NCBI RefSeq assembly: GCF_047663525.1 | Contig: NC_092589.1 | Span: forward strand, 60,445,501 to 60,509,500 | Length of the DNA stretch: 64,000 nt | Origin: Anas platyrhynchos | Lineage: Eukaryota > Chordata > Aves > Anseriformes > Anatidae | Direction: 5' to 3' | Part shown: piece by piece, positions 36,211 through 49,421 of the stretch | Numbering within the stretch: the stretch's first letter is position 1 | Layout: every line of letters starts with the position of its first letter | Program-made: the position numbers and the translations under genes | Notes under the pieces: model-generated | What the model was told of the DNA's origin: nothing | What the model saw: only the letters and a program-made list of their open reading frames with translations | The model's database searches: none

Positions 36211-36603
36211 CCACATCGGGTTGTTCAGCCCCGAGCAGAGCAGGCTGAGGGGAGGCCTCATGGCGGCCTGCAGCTCCCTCATGAGGGGAGCGGAGGGGCA
36301 GGCGCTGAGCTCTGCTCTCTGGGGACAGCGACAGGACCCGAGGGAACGACATGGAGCTGGGACAGGGGAGGGTCAGGCTGGGGGTTAGGGAAAGGTTCTG
36401 CACCCAGAGGGTGGTCGGGCACTGGGACAGGCTCCCCAGGGCTCTGGTCATGGCACCGAGCCTGCCAGAGTTCAAAGCATTTGTACAACGCTGTCAGACA
36501 CATGGTCTGATTTCAAGGGTGGCCCTGTGTGGAGCCAGGAGTTGGACCTGATGATCCTTGTGGGTCCCTTCCAACTCAGGATATTTTATGATTCTATGAT
36601 TGT
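36211..36603 (+). mobile_element. CR1 LINE 3' fragment, sense
   Basis: Carries GGCTGAGGGGAGGCCTCATGG, AGGGAAAGGTTCTGCACCCAGAGGGT-type sequence and GGGTCCCTTCCAACTCAGG. It ends in the CR1 tail TATGATTCTATGATTGTA. Its subfamily differs from the 32-kb copy. Confidence 0.93.
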
Positions 36604-39600
36604 AAGGAGTCTATGGGGAAGCAAGACTTGTTTTTCCCCTTTCTTCTGCAACTTTCTGACAGTCACTGCCCTGTCACTCTCCATCTACACATACGCCACT
36701 CACATCCATTTTCACTTGCTTCTGAAGGAAACATTGTTCCCCAGTGTAGAAGCAGCCGGGTCCTCGGGTGCAGTCTGTGACAAGGACAGCAGGCACACTG
36801 TGGGTACTTCTAGGCCCTGTAATGCAGTGTCTGTTGTGAGGAACAGTAGAAAGCCTGGTTTAAAGAAAAGGGGAAAATGAAATGTTAGGGAGGCACAGAA
36901 AGCTGCCCCAGGCACCAGGGCTTTCAAGGGCAGGCATGTGTATGAGTTTAGGCAGCTCTGTATCAGTGCAGCTCTCCTCATAGGGTGCTGCACCCATGCA
37001 AATTAACCCAGGTAATCCCATGCTGTCACATAGAGCTACCTCAGATGTCTCCGCACTTGAGGCAATCTATATCTGAGATAATCTTCTGAGGAACAATGAA
37101 GAGCTATTGAAAGTAACTTAGCACATTAATCCTCAAAGCAGACCAACCCAGGAGTGTCACAACCCATTTTGCAGAGGAGGCACCAGAACTTCAAAGCCCA
37201 GCAGAAGGCTCTGGGAATGGCAGTGCCCAGTTCTGAGGTTCCCTGCTGCCTGCTGGAGTCCTCTACCCATGAGGAGGAATGCAAGCTTGCAAGTAGCTCA
37301 GGGCAGGGGTGGGTGCTAACCAGTGGCAGCAGAGACCCAAGCTGCTAACCAGGACCTGCTATCAGGAAATGCTAAACAGAGCAGTTCTGAAGATGTCTAT
37401 TGACAAGGTATTTAAGTTTTGTTGTTCGCTTGCTGGCCACTGTAGGTTGTCCACGGCTTGAAGTGTGTAATTTTGTAATTTACATAGCTAATGAGTGCTA
37501 ACCTGTGTCCTCTGCCTGCTGTAGCTGCTCTTTCTTTGTTTTGTTACCACAGAAAGATCATCTTCAAAACCTAGTTTGTAGAGAGCCTCCAAAACACAAC
37601 GAATTTATAGTAAAAAAGGTATAGCATAGACTGATATTTATTAGTGAAGCACACTAAACATCTTTTATGAAATTTCATCGGTATGAAATTCAGCAAGATT
37701 TTTTCAAATGGCCCCTCATTATTTGTCTGTTTGGTCCCATTGGAGTCATCTGTGAAACTCCCATTAACCAGAAAAGAAGCATGTAGGAAATGTTTACCAC
37801 TTTCACTCCATTCTAAAGTAAGTGGTGCTCCTGTGTGCCTAGGTCTATGTGTTCAGTAACTCAACAGGCAACTCTGAGACGAGAAACAGTGCTAAAAAAT
37901 ATAAAAACAATTTTACACTGTCTCCTCTTACTGGAGGAAGATAATGTTATAGTCAGAGGCAGGATTTCTTTGGTTGTTATTTTTGTTTTGTTCTTTTTTC
38001 TTCTAACAAAGGGTGAAAAATGTCAGAGGTAGCAGGAACATTTGTCATCTGCAATATATGTGCTCAGCTCACTGCTAGAGAGCTCCAGACAGTGCAATCC
38101 CACGCAACAGCTTGGCTTAGCCTTTCACTCAAACAATGCACCATGGGCTCAGTCCTGTGTAGAGGAGAAGAGCATCTGGGCAGCTGCTCTGTGGCAGAAC
38201 TCCCTGCACTTTCTTTATCTCACCTTTACAGCCGTGAGCTCTCTTCACTAGTTCGTCTTCCTCTCTTCACATACAAGCCATTATGAATTGTTAAGGAATA
38301 TTGCATAAGGTATTTTACTAATAAGAGGTTACCCACATGATGTAAACCCCTATTAGATGAGACAGTGCTATCTATCTGCCCTGACAGGTTTGTGAACTGA
38401 GTAATTTTATTATGCGCTTGATGCAGTTTTATCTTCCAGTAGCAAGTACTACTGCAGAGGATCACTCAACAGTTTGTTTTTATTGCAATGTTTTTGGGCA
38501 GAGACCATCTCTTGTATAAGCAGAGCCTAGCACAATGGAAACTTGATTTCATCTGTACCCTCCAGATACTTCTGGGATGCAACTGCTAAATATTATCAAT
38601 TCACGTGGCTGAATTTTTCCTGACATTCTCACCCCACAGGCACCCACATTCACAGTACACACACGTGTCCTTGCAGCACACACATGTGAGATGGGATAGA
38701 GAGTGAGATGAGGCAGAGAGATGGTTAAGAGAAGGTTTAATGCGAAGATACAAGAAGGCAGGACAGACTGCAGTGACCATGCTCAGGGCTCAGCCAGACA
38801 AGCACAAAGACCAGCACTGTTCGGCATGCACCTGGCGCTTTTGTACCCCTCTCCATCTCCCACCTATTTGTCCCTCCTGGCTCACCTTTTCCCACACATC
38901 CCTTGCAGATCTGTCTATCCCCATACCCCTCCCAGCCCCCCAGTTTACAATCTCATCCATTGCAAAGTCCAGGTTGATCTTCCTGGAAGCAGCACCTCTG
39001 CCTTCTTGCTAGCCCATCAAGCAGTGTGACCATGAAGCTTGTTTCTTGTCATTGTCTCTTTGTATTGTCAAATCTGCATCTCTGCATATTTTGTTTCTGG
39101 TTTTCCCCTTTTCCCCTTAGTTTCCTATTTGACAGGGCTCCTGATCAGATTATCTCACTGAAATAAGCATTCCCACACTCCCATGTGCCCTCATCAGTGT
39201 GTGTGACTGACCAGGTTTGGTTCCTGTCACTGCCTCCCTTATCATTTGTCGGCCAGGTGTGTGCCCCTGCATGTTCTTGTTTATGGCTTCCTCCTTTCTT
39301 ATTACCTCTTGAAAAATATCCTAGGCCAGGTACCCTTAGAGACGCAGACACTCTCCCTCCACACACCCGTAGATGTCGGAGCGTATCTAACTTGGGTGGG
39401 GAGGAGCTGAACCAGCTGAGATCCTTGGCTATAGGACAGGGACCAGAACAAGAGGAGTCCCTATGGGAACAAGGACAGAGTTGGCTGGCAAACCAACCTA
39501 CAGTCCTTTCTCCTCCCCATACCAAGGCAGCACTGGCTGGCTCTGGTCTTGCTGAAGCAGTTAGAAGATAACTGTGGTAACTATGACCATCTCAGCCCTC

Positions 39601-42588
39601 TCCAAGGCATAAGACACAACAGTCAAGCTCTGAGACAACAAGTGCAGCCAGAGGGTATGCGATTTAGATCTGGAGAACAAGCCCTAGTTGTAACGCATGA
39701 CTACCTCCGTCCTGCTTTTTGTAGCCCTGTCAGCCACACACAGCTCAGGAACGCCTGCATCTCACCCACTCAGTATATAAACCTGCCTCCCAGCCCCCAG
39801 GAGGGGCTGGTCACCTTCACGTAGGGGTGGAGAGCTCCACAGGGGGAAGAGCAACTAAAATCAGGTTTTGCCATCAGCAGCCGCGTGTCTTTGTACCACT
39901 GCCTGTTCTGTGCCTTTGGAAAGTTCAGCCCTGCATGTGTTTAGCTTGTGGTGCTTTAACGGATCGTCCAGCCTCGGGAATCAAATTGTCATCGAATCCA
40001 GTCATTTCAAACCAGATTAGGCATTCGTCTTCAGATTAAAATGTTAAATATAAAAATCAATGGGAACATTTTGCTATCACACTCAGGATTGCTTTAGAGA
40101 CGCAGTTACAGGTTTCAGGCAGCCATGGTTCACTGCAGAGCCCGGGAGCACCCCTCAGTCTAGAGCCATGCCTCCACTGACCTCCTGCACACACACACAG
40201 TCGTTGCTTACCCGGGTGACACACCCCTGGACCAAGAACACACAGCATACATCTCTTCAAGTGGATCTGCTACTGATGGAGGAAGTTTTTAGTCCCCCTG
40301 AGTTCATCCTTTCCCCATTTCCTGCACCAATCTCCTCCCCCTGCACTGTGCCAAGTGGCAGATCCACAGCTTGTCTGGCTGTGCCCTAGCACGTGGGCAG
40401 GTGTCTCCTGAACAGGGTCTGTGGCTGGACACAGGGAGCAGGGTGAAAACCTTCAGTGATGGCAAAGTAAGAGCAAACTGTGTAGCACTTTGAGAAACAA
40501 CAGTCAGTAGAAAGGTCTCCGTTCAATATCCCTAATGCAAGTAGACAAAGATTCCCACATGAAACTGCCCAATAACTCCCGAAATTGTAACAAGAAAAAA
40601 TCCTGAGCATCTCAGTAACGCTTGTGACAGCTACACCGAGTCACACTTCCCTCGGAGGAGATGTTTTACACTCCTCTCTGCTGCCACGTCAGGGAACTGT
40701 GCAGCTCTGTGTGCATCGTTTCCTAACCGTGAGCGATGCTTACAGCTTGTGTGGGACCTATTTGTCTTGAGCCAACTTCTTCCCAATCAATTTCATTGGC
40801 ATTATGGGACCATGACAATGTAGCAGAGCAGAACAGGCTCTTTATTTTTCTGAAACGCATCGATCTCACAAAACATACAGAATTAATTCACGGTACAAAT
40901 CAATGGATGAAATTTCCAAATATTATACCAAGTACTCATGCCCCCTTTTGCAAAAGCAAGTGACTGCTCAATTTCAGAGGGAGAGCAATTCTGTTTGCAG
41001 TTGAAGAGAGCCCAGCAATGAAAGACCTGGCTCTACTCCAGGTCTGATGTGCTTTATTGAAACATACACACCACTCTGGGAACACAGCAGCTCCTGTCAT
41101 GACTGCCGTAACAACCACAGTGCCCTGAGTGGCTCGTCTAATCTCTATCTCACATTGTGCTAACAGACAGGCCAAAAGAGAATAGAGCAATCCACCCAAA
41201 TCCTCACAAGTTCTTAAGAAAGCAAGCTAGCAGAAACAAAGATGACTAAATTAGCCTGAAATCTGTGGTCCAAAAAAAAATCAACTTTTTTTTTTTTTCT
41301 GGCAATATAGCAATGAGAATGTCATTTTAAGCACTGTCATGCAAAATATGTCGCTGTTATTTACTGGAGGTGCTAGCCAAAATCCTTTCCAAACTGCTGC
41401 CTCCAGCCCCTGGGGCGGCACATAAATGGGCTGGGCACGGTGAGAGTGCTCCCCTGAAGGAAAGAGAGCAGTGGCCAGGACCAGCGACTTGAAATGGTCG
41501 TGAAGTTCAAAATTTCAGCTGGATACACAACGGCATGGAGAGAAAGAGGCAGCAGATATAGTCATTTCCATCCTCCTGGGTCCCAGCTTGCCTTGGATGG
41601 GGGCTGCCCCAGCCATCTGTAGCCTACTGAAAGTGCGTTGGTGGCAACAGCTCCGACACAGGTAGCTCCTGAGGAAGCAGCTCATGGGTTCCGCACCCCT
41701 ACATGTGGATCAGATAGCTCTGTTGGATTTAAAGTAATCCAAATGATAAACTTCCATGTCACAAGTACTCAAACATAAATTCATTATTTTGACTGAAAAA
41801 TGCAGAGCAACAGCACTGTGCATCTTTGGAAATGTGACTGTGTGACTAGCTTTTGGCTTTCCTCCTTTCTTGATAGCTTACAATAGTCCTAAGTTATTAC
41901 TCAAGCTTAGCATTTTAGTCAAAACGAGAGCAGTTTTTCTCCAAAATTGATCTTGTGTGTCTGTACTGGCGGCCACCCACAGTCAGACTTCATGCGCCCC
42001 GGTGCTGGAAACGCACTTACCCAGATGAGATATCCCCTCACAGCACGGCGCGCTCACCGAAAGCAGAAGCGAACCAGTGCCGCCTGTGCCCTGGGAGTCA
42101 GCTGCTCACTCCTTATCTTGCTGAAGATTGAATTTATAGCATTTTTCATTCAAAGGCTCAACTGCAAAGACGCCAGATTTGTGTGTCAAGTCAGCTCAAG
42201 AATAATGCTAAATCTCTGGCATTCTCAAATGGGTTTTAAGGCTCACTATAGCAAAGCCGCTTTATAGAGCTCATTCTTTATTACAGCTCTTACCTTTACA
42301 GCTTCGTTTTCTCAGCTACTTCAGAAGCAATGAAAATAAAGCAGCCGCCAATCTAATCCATTCTGTACACTGAATTATTTTGCAAGCTCAGCCAGTGCTG
42401 TATTGCCTGCAGGAACTTGCTTCTTCAGTAATTCTTCTCTACTTTAAAAAATAAATAAATTAAGAAATAGTGGATTTGCATTTTTCCTTTCAGAAATACA
42501 GGGGAAGCTGTGACCGAACAAAGATAAAATTAAATAAAAAAGGTAAAGGAATTATTTCTGCTCCAGTCACAGGCTGCCTGGACAGCAC

Positions 42589-43383
42589 ATGCAGCGTTTG
42601 CACTATTCCCTTCCCTCACCACGACGCCACCATCCGCCTGTGCTGAGCTCCTCGTGTGGGACCTGGGTTACCCTGCGCAGGGAGCTGCGACGTGCCAGGT
42701 CTCTCCGAAAAGAGGCTCTTTTGGGAAGAGGTGATTGCCCTTCCCCAGTGCCACCAAAGTCTCTGCTCTTGCAGGAGGCACGTTTACCATCGGTCCTACA
42801 ACCACAGCAGTGGGAGTGCAGAGGCTTTGGGGTGGGTGTGCTTCATTGGCACTGTTTTGCTAGAAAGACAGTCAGAGAGGTGAAACACAAGCCCCTAATG
42901 CAGCAAAATGCTTTCACTGAGGTTTGTGTCCTCCTGATTGAAGGCCAGGTCAAGGCACTAGATAAACATGCCCTTAAAGGTTTCAGTACAAAGGAAAGGA
43001 CTACTGGAAGAGGGCACTTGTCATGGCCAACCGGGAAGGTGTTGCAGGGAGTGCTCCGTGTTGCCACCTATGAATCTGCCCTCGCACAGCAGCCTGAGGC
43101 TTCAGAGCTGGCTGACTTACTTGCCCGCGTGTTGCTAAGCCCAGATTTACAAAACACACCAGTGGGAGCCCCACGGGCAAATAATTTCCCATTTCACCCC
43201 ATGCTTCAAATCTGGGAGTGCAGCAAAGCATCCTTAGCTCTGAAGGCCTTACTCTCTGTGCTTGCTCATGACGAGTATAAATCAGTAATTAAGCTCAATC
43301 ACAGAACAGCATGTCCTCGTCATTGTCTGGGAGAGTGGGATCTGATGGTTTTTGTCTGCTCGCTGCAGCTTTGCTCTCCCTGA
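42589..43383 (+). other. Unexplained 264-codon open frame
   Basis: An ATG-started frame with no recognised domain, signal peptide or repeat. The N-terminal third is rich in Arg, Pro and Ser and the rest is mixed. Shorter frames overlap on both strands, which argues against a real coding signal. It might be an exon of a long non-coding RNA, but no splice evidence can be given. Confidence 0.15.
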
Positions 43384-46300
43384 AGAGGAATCGCAGGGTG
43401 TGCGCCCTGCACAGGACCACGTTGTGCCCTGCCCAACTGGCCTCAGGGGTACAGGCAAAGGTTTCTCTTTGCAGAAAGAGAACAGAAAAAAGAATGGTGC
43501 CAAATTTACACCAAAGCTCACTCACGATCAGAATTTGCAATGGTTTTGAGGAAAGGCACTGAAGTAGATAAAACTGGGGAAAGTCTAAAGCTTGGGTAAC
43601 CATTAGCCAGAACTCCTCCTGCAAAATCTTCTGTGAAAAAGCAAATTCTGGCTGTCATTCTTATCTTCCACATCTTACAGGAAAAAATGATAAGGAACAA
43701 ATTCCGTGTGATACAGACACATGGAATCGAGACTACTCTTTGGTAGCTGGCTGTTGCTGAATATCTCTTGAGTTATAGCATTGAATACTTAGAGCAAATG
43801 ATTCGCAAGTATACAAGTGTACTTTATCAGGGTTAGGTAGACCCTTACCTTTGAACCAAGTATACCTGCTTTGGAATTGGCTGGACCATAAAGGTTTGCA
43901 GAGATACTCTGAGGACTGAAAATTCATGGAAGAGAATTCAATTCAAGATGCAAGGAGTTAATGACACCGTGCACAGCAGCCTGCAGCTGTTTTTATTTAT
44001 TGATGATACTCAGTGCTTCCAGCAGCCTGCAAAGCCGACTGGCTTACCATCACGACCAGCTACAGCTCATCTTTCTCTCTCAACTCACCTCCATGTCAAG
44101 TAAAAGCAGTCTATGGTCTTAGCAGCTGCAGCTCTTTTCCAGAGAAATCCTGACTTCTATTAAAAGTTTGTCAGGAACAAAATCAGTAGCACCTAATCAA
44201 AAAGTGGCATGATTTTGAGAACAGAACTGACACTGATCTGGTTCGATAAAGGACAAGTTTATCAACAAAATTAACATGTCCAGTGCAGAATTTATGTCTA
44301 CCCATGAGGGAAAATTGCAGGACTGCAACAAGGAGTTACACACATACCCCATAGGTTATTTGGGCCACCTCTCCTCCATGCCTATTGCTCATGCAGGGCC
44401 CCACATTCAAGTGCATTCACTGCAAATTCTCCATAATATTTGGCTCTGAGTTTCTGACACTGTCACTGTTCCTTTCCTTGTAGGAAGAGTGGCAAGGTGA
44501 AATTTGGTGGAGGCGCTAGCTTCCAAGTCCCCATGAACGTGGGTGTTGGAGAGGGACATGTACAGAAACGTCTTGCTTTTCTACCTAAGTAGTTGTGGGT
44601 TTGTAACATTCTCCCCATCCGCCCCAATCCCTTGAACCTCCCCTGGCAGTGTTTTCATGCTCTCTGCCCAGGCTGTGATCTCAGGCACCTTCCCTCCCCA
44701 GTTCATTCAAGCACAATGTCTAGCATGTGGGCAGCCACAACAGGAAGCAAGCTGGACTTACAAGACCCTGCTGGTCCACACCACCCCCCAGTTCCTTTCC
44801 AGGAAAATGAAAAGAAAAGAAGGGATGATATGGCAGAAGCCTCCGTGTCAAGTCCTCTTTGTTATTGTGGAGACCAGAGCAGAAGGGCTTGCACCTTTCG
44901 GTGCACCAAACCCTTTGCCTGCAGCAAACAGAGATAATGAAATTAGGGGAGGCTGTTAAGCACTGGCGATAAGCAAGCCCTGGACACACAGAGGAGTGTG
45001 AGCATCGTTTAATACACAGTAGCATTTCTTTCACCTGTTTATTTGCAGATCGCTGACCACTTTCTTTCTGGCAGTACTGGTAAACTCGGGACCAGACTGT
45101 CAGTAACATACGCAAACTTCTTGATTACTCTTAGAAATTTTAACTGTCACTGCCTTCAATTACTCTGGCCAAATTGTCCAAAACCAATTTGTTTTAGAAA
45201 AGGTAACCAGTCTGGCTTCCCTTTTCCTGCTGCATGTCTGTTTGTCTGCACGTGCGTGCATGCGCCTATAGCAGTGCCAGCGCAGGTGTTACTCGGTGAT
45301 GTATCGACACCAAAATTAATGCTTATTCTCAAAGCAGTCATTGTGCATTGGATTCAGTCATTGTCCTTAAACAAGAGCAGTTCCCTTCTCTAACCTGCAG
45401 GCACGTTTATGTGGGCCTCTAGGGTGAATCCTGTAATGATTTCCAGCCCCACTGCGGGGCACAGCTCAGTTTCAGCCACAGGCACACCACCTACGTTTCA
45501 TTTACATAAAAAGTGGCTGTTCAGTCATCCCATCGTCTTGGCAGGTGACACAACTCATAGTGTAACTACTGAATAGTGCAAAATAAACTAAATACAAAGT
45601 CCTTCAATAATGCAGTGACTTTATCATGTAGCTAGGCATAACGAGCATCCTCTCGTTTAATTACTTTTATTCTAAAGTTACAGCAGTTGCACTAGTGACA
45701 GTAAATCACCTTTAACACGTACCAAGGAAATCACTGCTGAGAACAACTGACACTTAAAACCACACAGACGACTCAGCCACTTCAGATTTCTTGTGCTCCT
45801 TTGTGTGTCCTCAGTCCCTCTGTCAATGACAGTATTTATAGCATGCTGTCACATGCTGAGGAAGCTTGGACGGTATAAAGGCACAAGAATAATTAGAAAC
45901 GAAACAAAATTGAGCACCCTGGAGTAGCGACAATAAGAAAACCAGAAGGCTTTTGGAAAGCAGTGCATTTATTCCCACATCTCATTCTGCAGTCTTCCGC
46001 CGATGCTATTAAAATGCCTCAGCACGAGGCAATATTTTTGCCTTATTGTGCGACAGTCTCTTTTACTGAAAAAAAGTGAGTTGCATTTGCCAAATTCCCA
46101 TTTTAATATAGGGAATTTAAAGGTATAAACAGAATACAAGATAATCACATTTTTCCTATACATGCAAATGTACAAGGTGATAACAGCAGCTTTTTTGACA
46201 GTCAGAACTGGTAGAATTTCGGCAAGTTTCTACTGATACTTCCACAACAGTAAGCAGCAACACATTAAACTCTCCCAGGAGAAACTCCTGCAGCATGAAT

Positions 46301-46584
46301 CCCGGTGGAGAGCCGTGTATATCGTGTGCCAAACAGGCACTGTGTGCTGCCCCGGGACGGGCAGTCAGGTGGCACAGAGATCTGCATTTCTCGAGGGCAG
46401 AAAGCACTGAGCTCAGCGCGGGCAGAGCAGAAATGCAGGCTTCTCTTCAGCCAGCTGCATGGATTACAACACAGTTTGGTAGTGTGAAGAGTTTTGTAAT
46501 ATGGCAACTGCACGTTACAGGCATGAACTTCTTTCGGATGTTTTTGAAAAACTTACAAATAAAAACATTACATTAACTCATAAA

Positions 46585-46620
46585 CAATAAATAGTGTTTT
46601 TATTGAAAAAAAAAAAAAAA
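46585..46620 (+). repeat. AATAAA plus A15 tract, retrocopy-like end
   Basis: AATAAA is followed about 15 bases later by 15 consecutive A. This resembles the 3' end of a retroposed transcript on the + strand, but no source gene could be recognised upstream, so it may be a plain A-rich repeat. Confidence 0.3.
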
Positions 46621-47794
46621 GATGCCTTTTGGGGCTTGAACAGAAAGTAAACATGTTTCAGCACAGCCAGCATCTCTCCACTCCTAAGCACAAGGTACAC
46701 GTAACGTGATGCACAGACTTCCCTGCCCCATCCCCACGGCCGAGCAGCTACAGGCTTTTAGTCTCGATGCCTTTACAACCATTTATAACCAAACTCGTGG
46801 GTGATACCAGGTCACCCGACTTCTGTGCTCCTTTACAAAAAACGCTCCCAACATTTTCTGTCTGGCGAGAATCTACAGCTTCCCTAGAGATCAATCTTGC
46901 AGATCTGCCCTGCTGGGGAAATTGCTCGTTTCCAATTTCAGTGCTGATTGCAGCGTGAGGCTCACGCTGCCTGTTTGGCTGAAGAAGGCATCGGGCTAGG
47001 CACTGCTTAATTAGGGCTGTGGGGATAACAGATTTGTAGTTCAGTGGCTTAATAAATAATAATAATATTAATAACAGCAATAACAACAACAGCCATAACA
47101 ATGACAACAGCTTGGTTCGTTTTCTTCAGGAAATGCCAAGGATTTGTTTCAGTCTGTGGTCAGGATGGCCCGATGGCTGGGGTGCTCCTGGGAAGAGGAA
47201 GACTCGGGGTCAAAACTCTTCTCTGCCTGGTCCTGAGCAAGGGCTTGGCTCCAGGCCTCCTGCCTCCCAAAGGGGCACCCCCAGGCTGAGAAACACACGT
47301 TTGCTTCCCCCACCTCCCCTGTTGCACGTGTTTGGTGCAAAATACAAGCATATTGCTTACAGGACCCCCTGGAGATCACATTCCAGCCTTCCCTGGGAGC
47401 ACCCAGCTTTGTCCCTCGCAGCCCAAGGGGACAACGTGGGCAAAGGGCTGCAGCTTCCCCCTCCCGAGGTGGTCACCCTGGTGCTGGGCACCCCGAGCAG
47501 TCCCAGCCTGCCGGGCACCCCGCTGCTCCCCGTCTGACTGCTCTCCTCTGGGGGACAGGGCAGCCACACCATGCTACGTCCCAGCTGCAGCCAGGGCACA
47601 GTAAAACCGCCCTGACCCCATTGTGGTTGTCCCTGCAGGCCCCCAGGGGTGGTCTCCCCAGCCCTGCCACAGCCTGCTCCCAGCTTTCAGTCCCAGTTCG
47701 GATCCTCCCGGCTCTAGGTATAAGGAGGGGATAGCCCAAGGCACACGCTTTCTCCCTGTTGTTTGTTAATAGCCTTCCCAACCCAAATCCCTCC

Positions 47795-48591
47795 TACGTT
47801 TCCAAATTATTTTATTCGGGTCAAGCTATTCCCAGTGCTACATGTAGTTAAAGCTCATAGGAGAACGTCCTGCTGCTGCTGACCGAAGCTTCCCAGAAGT
47901 TCGGGTCTGGCTCTGCTCTCCTGCACACGACCACAGGAAAGAAGTGTTTCTCCTGAAGACACAAACCACTCAAGGTGAAGCAGGTCCAAGGCCCAGCCTG
48001 GCCACGGCATCGGGGAGAATTTCGGTTCTTCAGTTAAGAGGGTGACTGAACACCAATGTAATTAGAGTGGCACGATCTCTAGCTCTGTTGCAATCATATC
48101 GACACAGAGGAGCACACAGAACACAGCTAACAGGAGCTTTATATATTGCAGGAACACATTTACGGAGCGGACCTATAATTGGGTGGACACAGATACAGCA
48201 GCACATCACAGCGCCTCAAGCTCCAGGCCACCGCCGTGTTCCTGGCCCTGCCATCTAACCCGGTGGCACCGGCATCCCTCACAGCCGCAGCTCCTGGGCA
48301 GGTGCCCCACAACTTGCCATCACCCACCTCTCTCTGTATCCACAGCAGAGGACTCGGCACCTTTAGCTGTGGTGGGTCTGAACGGGTGTATTGGAAGCAG
48401 TTCGATGCAAGCCGAAAGCATGAGCAAACTCTGACCTTTTGCTTTTTGACAATGAGGTAAAGTTATCCTAAACGGTTTGGATTGATTCGTCAGCACTGAT
48501 GTGGAAATGTATGCTCTGCCTCTCCCCCTGTACAGAGAACCAGCTGTCTGTCCTCAAGCAACGTGTCTTGTGGGGTTTTCCAACCTGCTTT
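47795..48591 (-). terminator. SLC35D3 3' UTR and candidate polyadenylation signal
   Basis: The first AATAAA downstream of the SLC35D3 stop on the - strand is the complement of TTTATT at 47,811-47,816, giving a 3' UTR of about 0.8 kb. No competing canonical hexamer was seen closer to the stop. Confidence 0.45.
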
Positions 48592-49421
48592 TCAAGGGCT
48601 CTGTAGCTCTTCGTTTTCTATCAAATAATCCTTCTTTATATAATTAGCACCCCTCACCAACCTCCATACTCCGAGATAGGCATCCTTCAGCGAGCTCCTG
48701 TTCCCTTCAGGTGCACCGGCAGCTTTTTCCTGGGCCGCCGGTGCCTCGGTGGGCTCCTCAGCGCCGCCCTTCTCCTCCCCTGCGCTCTGGCTGTCCCCTC
48801 GGGCTGACCCTTCCACTGCCGCCTCCTCGGCCCCCTTCTCCTGGGAAATGGCCTCCATGGCAAACAGCGCTTGGTCCCCATCCTGCCTCGCTCCCTCTTC
48901 GGCTCTAGCTTCCTTCTCCAGGTCCTCGTAGGTGCTCTTCCGCCTGGTCTCAACGTACTTGGCCACGCAGTAGATGACAGACCCCAGGGTGTTGACCACC
49001 ACGCCGGCTATAAACAGCTTGGTGGGCTCCACGTCGTTGAAGGCCACCATGCCCACCGTGATGGTTGCGATGCTCTTCACCACCCCGACGAAGCTGGTGG
49101 TCACGGCCGAGTTGATGTAAGTGCAGTGGAGGGTGGTGAAGTTCATGGCACAGCTAATCAGGACACAAGCAATGAAGATGCACACCATGGCAGGGTCCTT
49201 CCACCCGGGGAACGACCAGACGTTGATGGAGTCCATGCTGGCAAAGGAACAGATAATGAGAAAGGGGGTGGCTGAGACAGCGATGGCGTACTGGGCTGTC
49301 AGGGGTCCGTATTCACTGTCTACGCTGGTCTTCTGAATGAGCACCAGGTAGGCGGCGTGTATCAGCACGGCCAGCACGCCCGTCACGTAGCCCATGGCAT
49401 CCCCGGTCAGGTCACCAGCTC
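48592..49421 (-). CDS. SLC35D3: SLC35D3 exon 2
   Basis: The acceptor is CGCCAG before 49,421 on the - strand, and the stop is TGA at 48,594-48,592. It encodes 275 residues from AGDLTGDAMGYVTG to the C-terminus, including the last membrane segments, the acidic linker and the conserved SLKDAYLGVWRLVRG tail. Confidence 0.97.

Larger units (their letters stand above)
36604..47794. other. Intergenic stretch between IL20RA and SLC35D3, last part
   Basis: No recognised exon. Points seen: a TATA-like AGTATATAAACC in a GC-rich setting at about 39,773; an unexplained 264-codon frame at 42,589-43,383; AT-balanced unique DNA at 42,050-42,400 and 45,600-45,900 that could be conserved non-coding elements; and AATAAA followed by 15 A at 46,585-46,620. 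Confidence 0.65.

Noticed and set aside
36154..36551. Overlapping frames near 36.2-36.5 kb
   Set aside because: Entirely explained by the CR1 fragment there.
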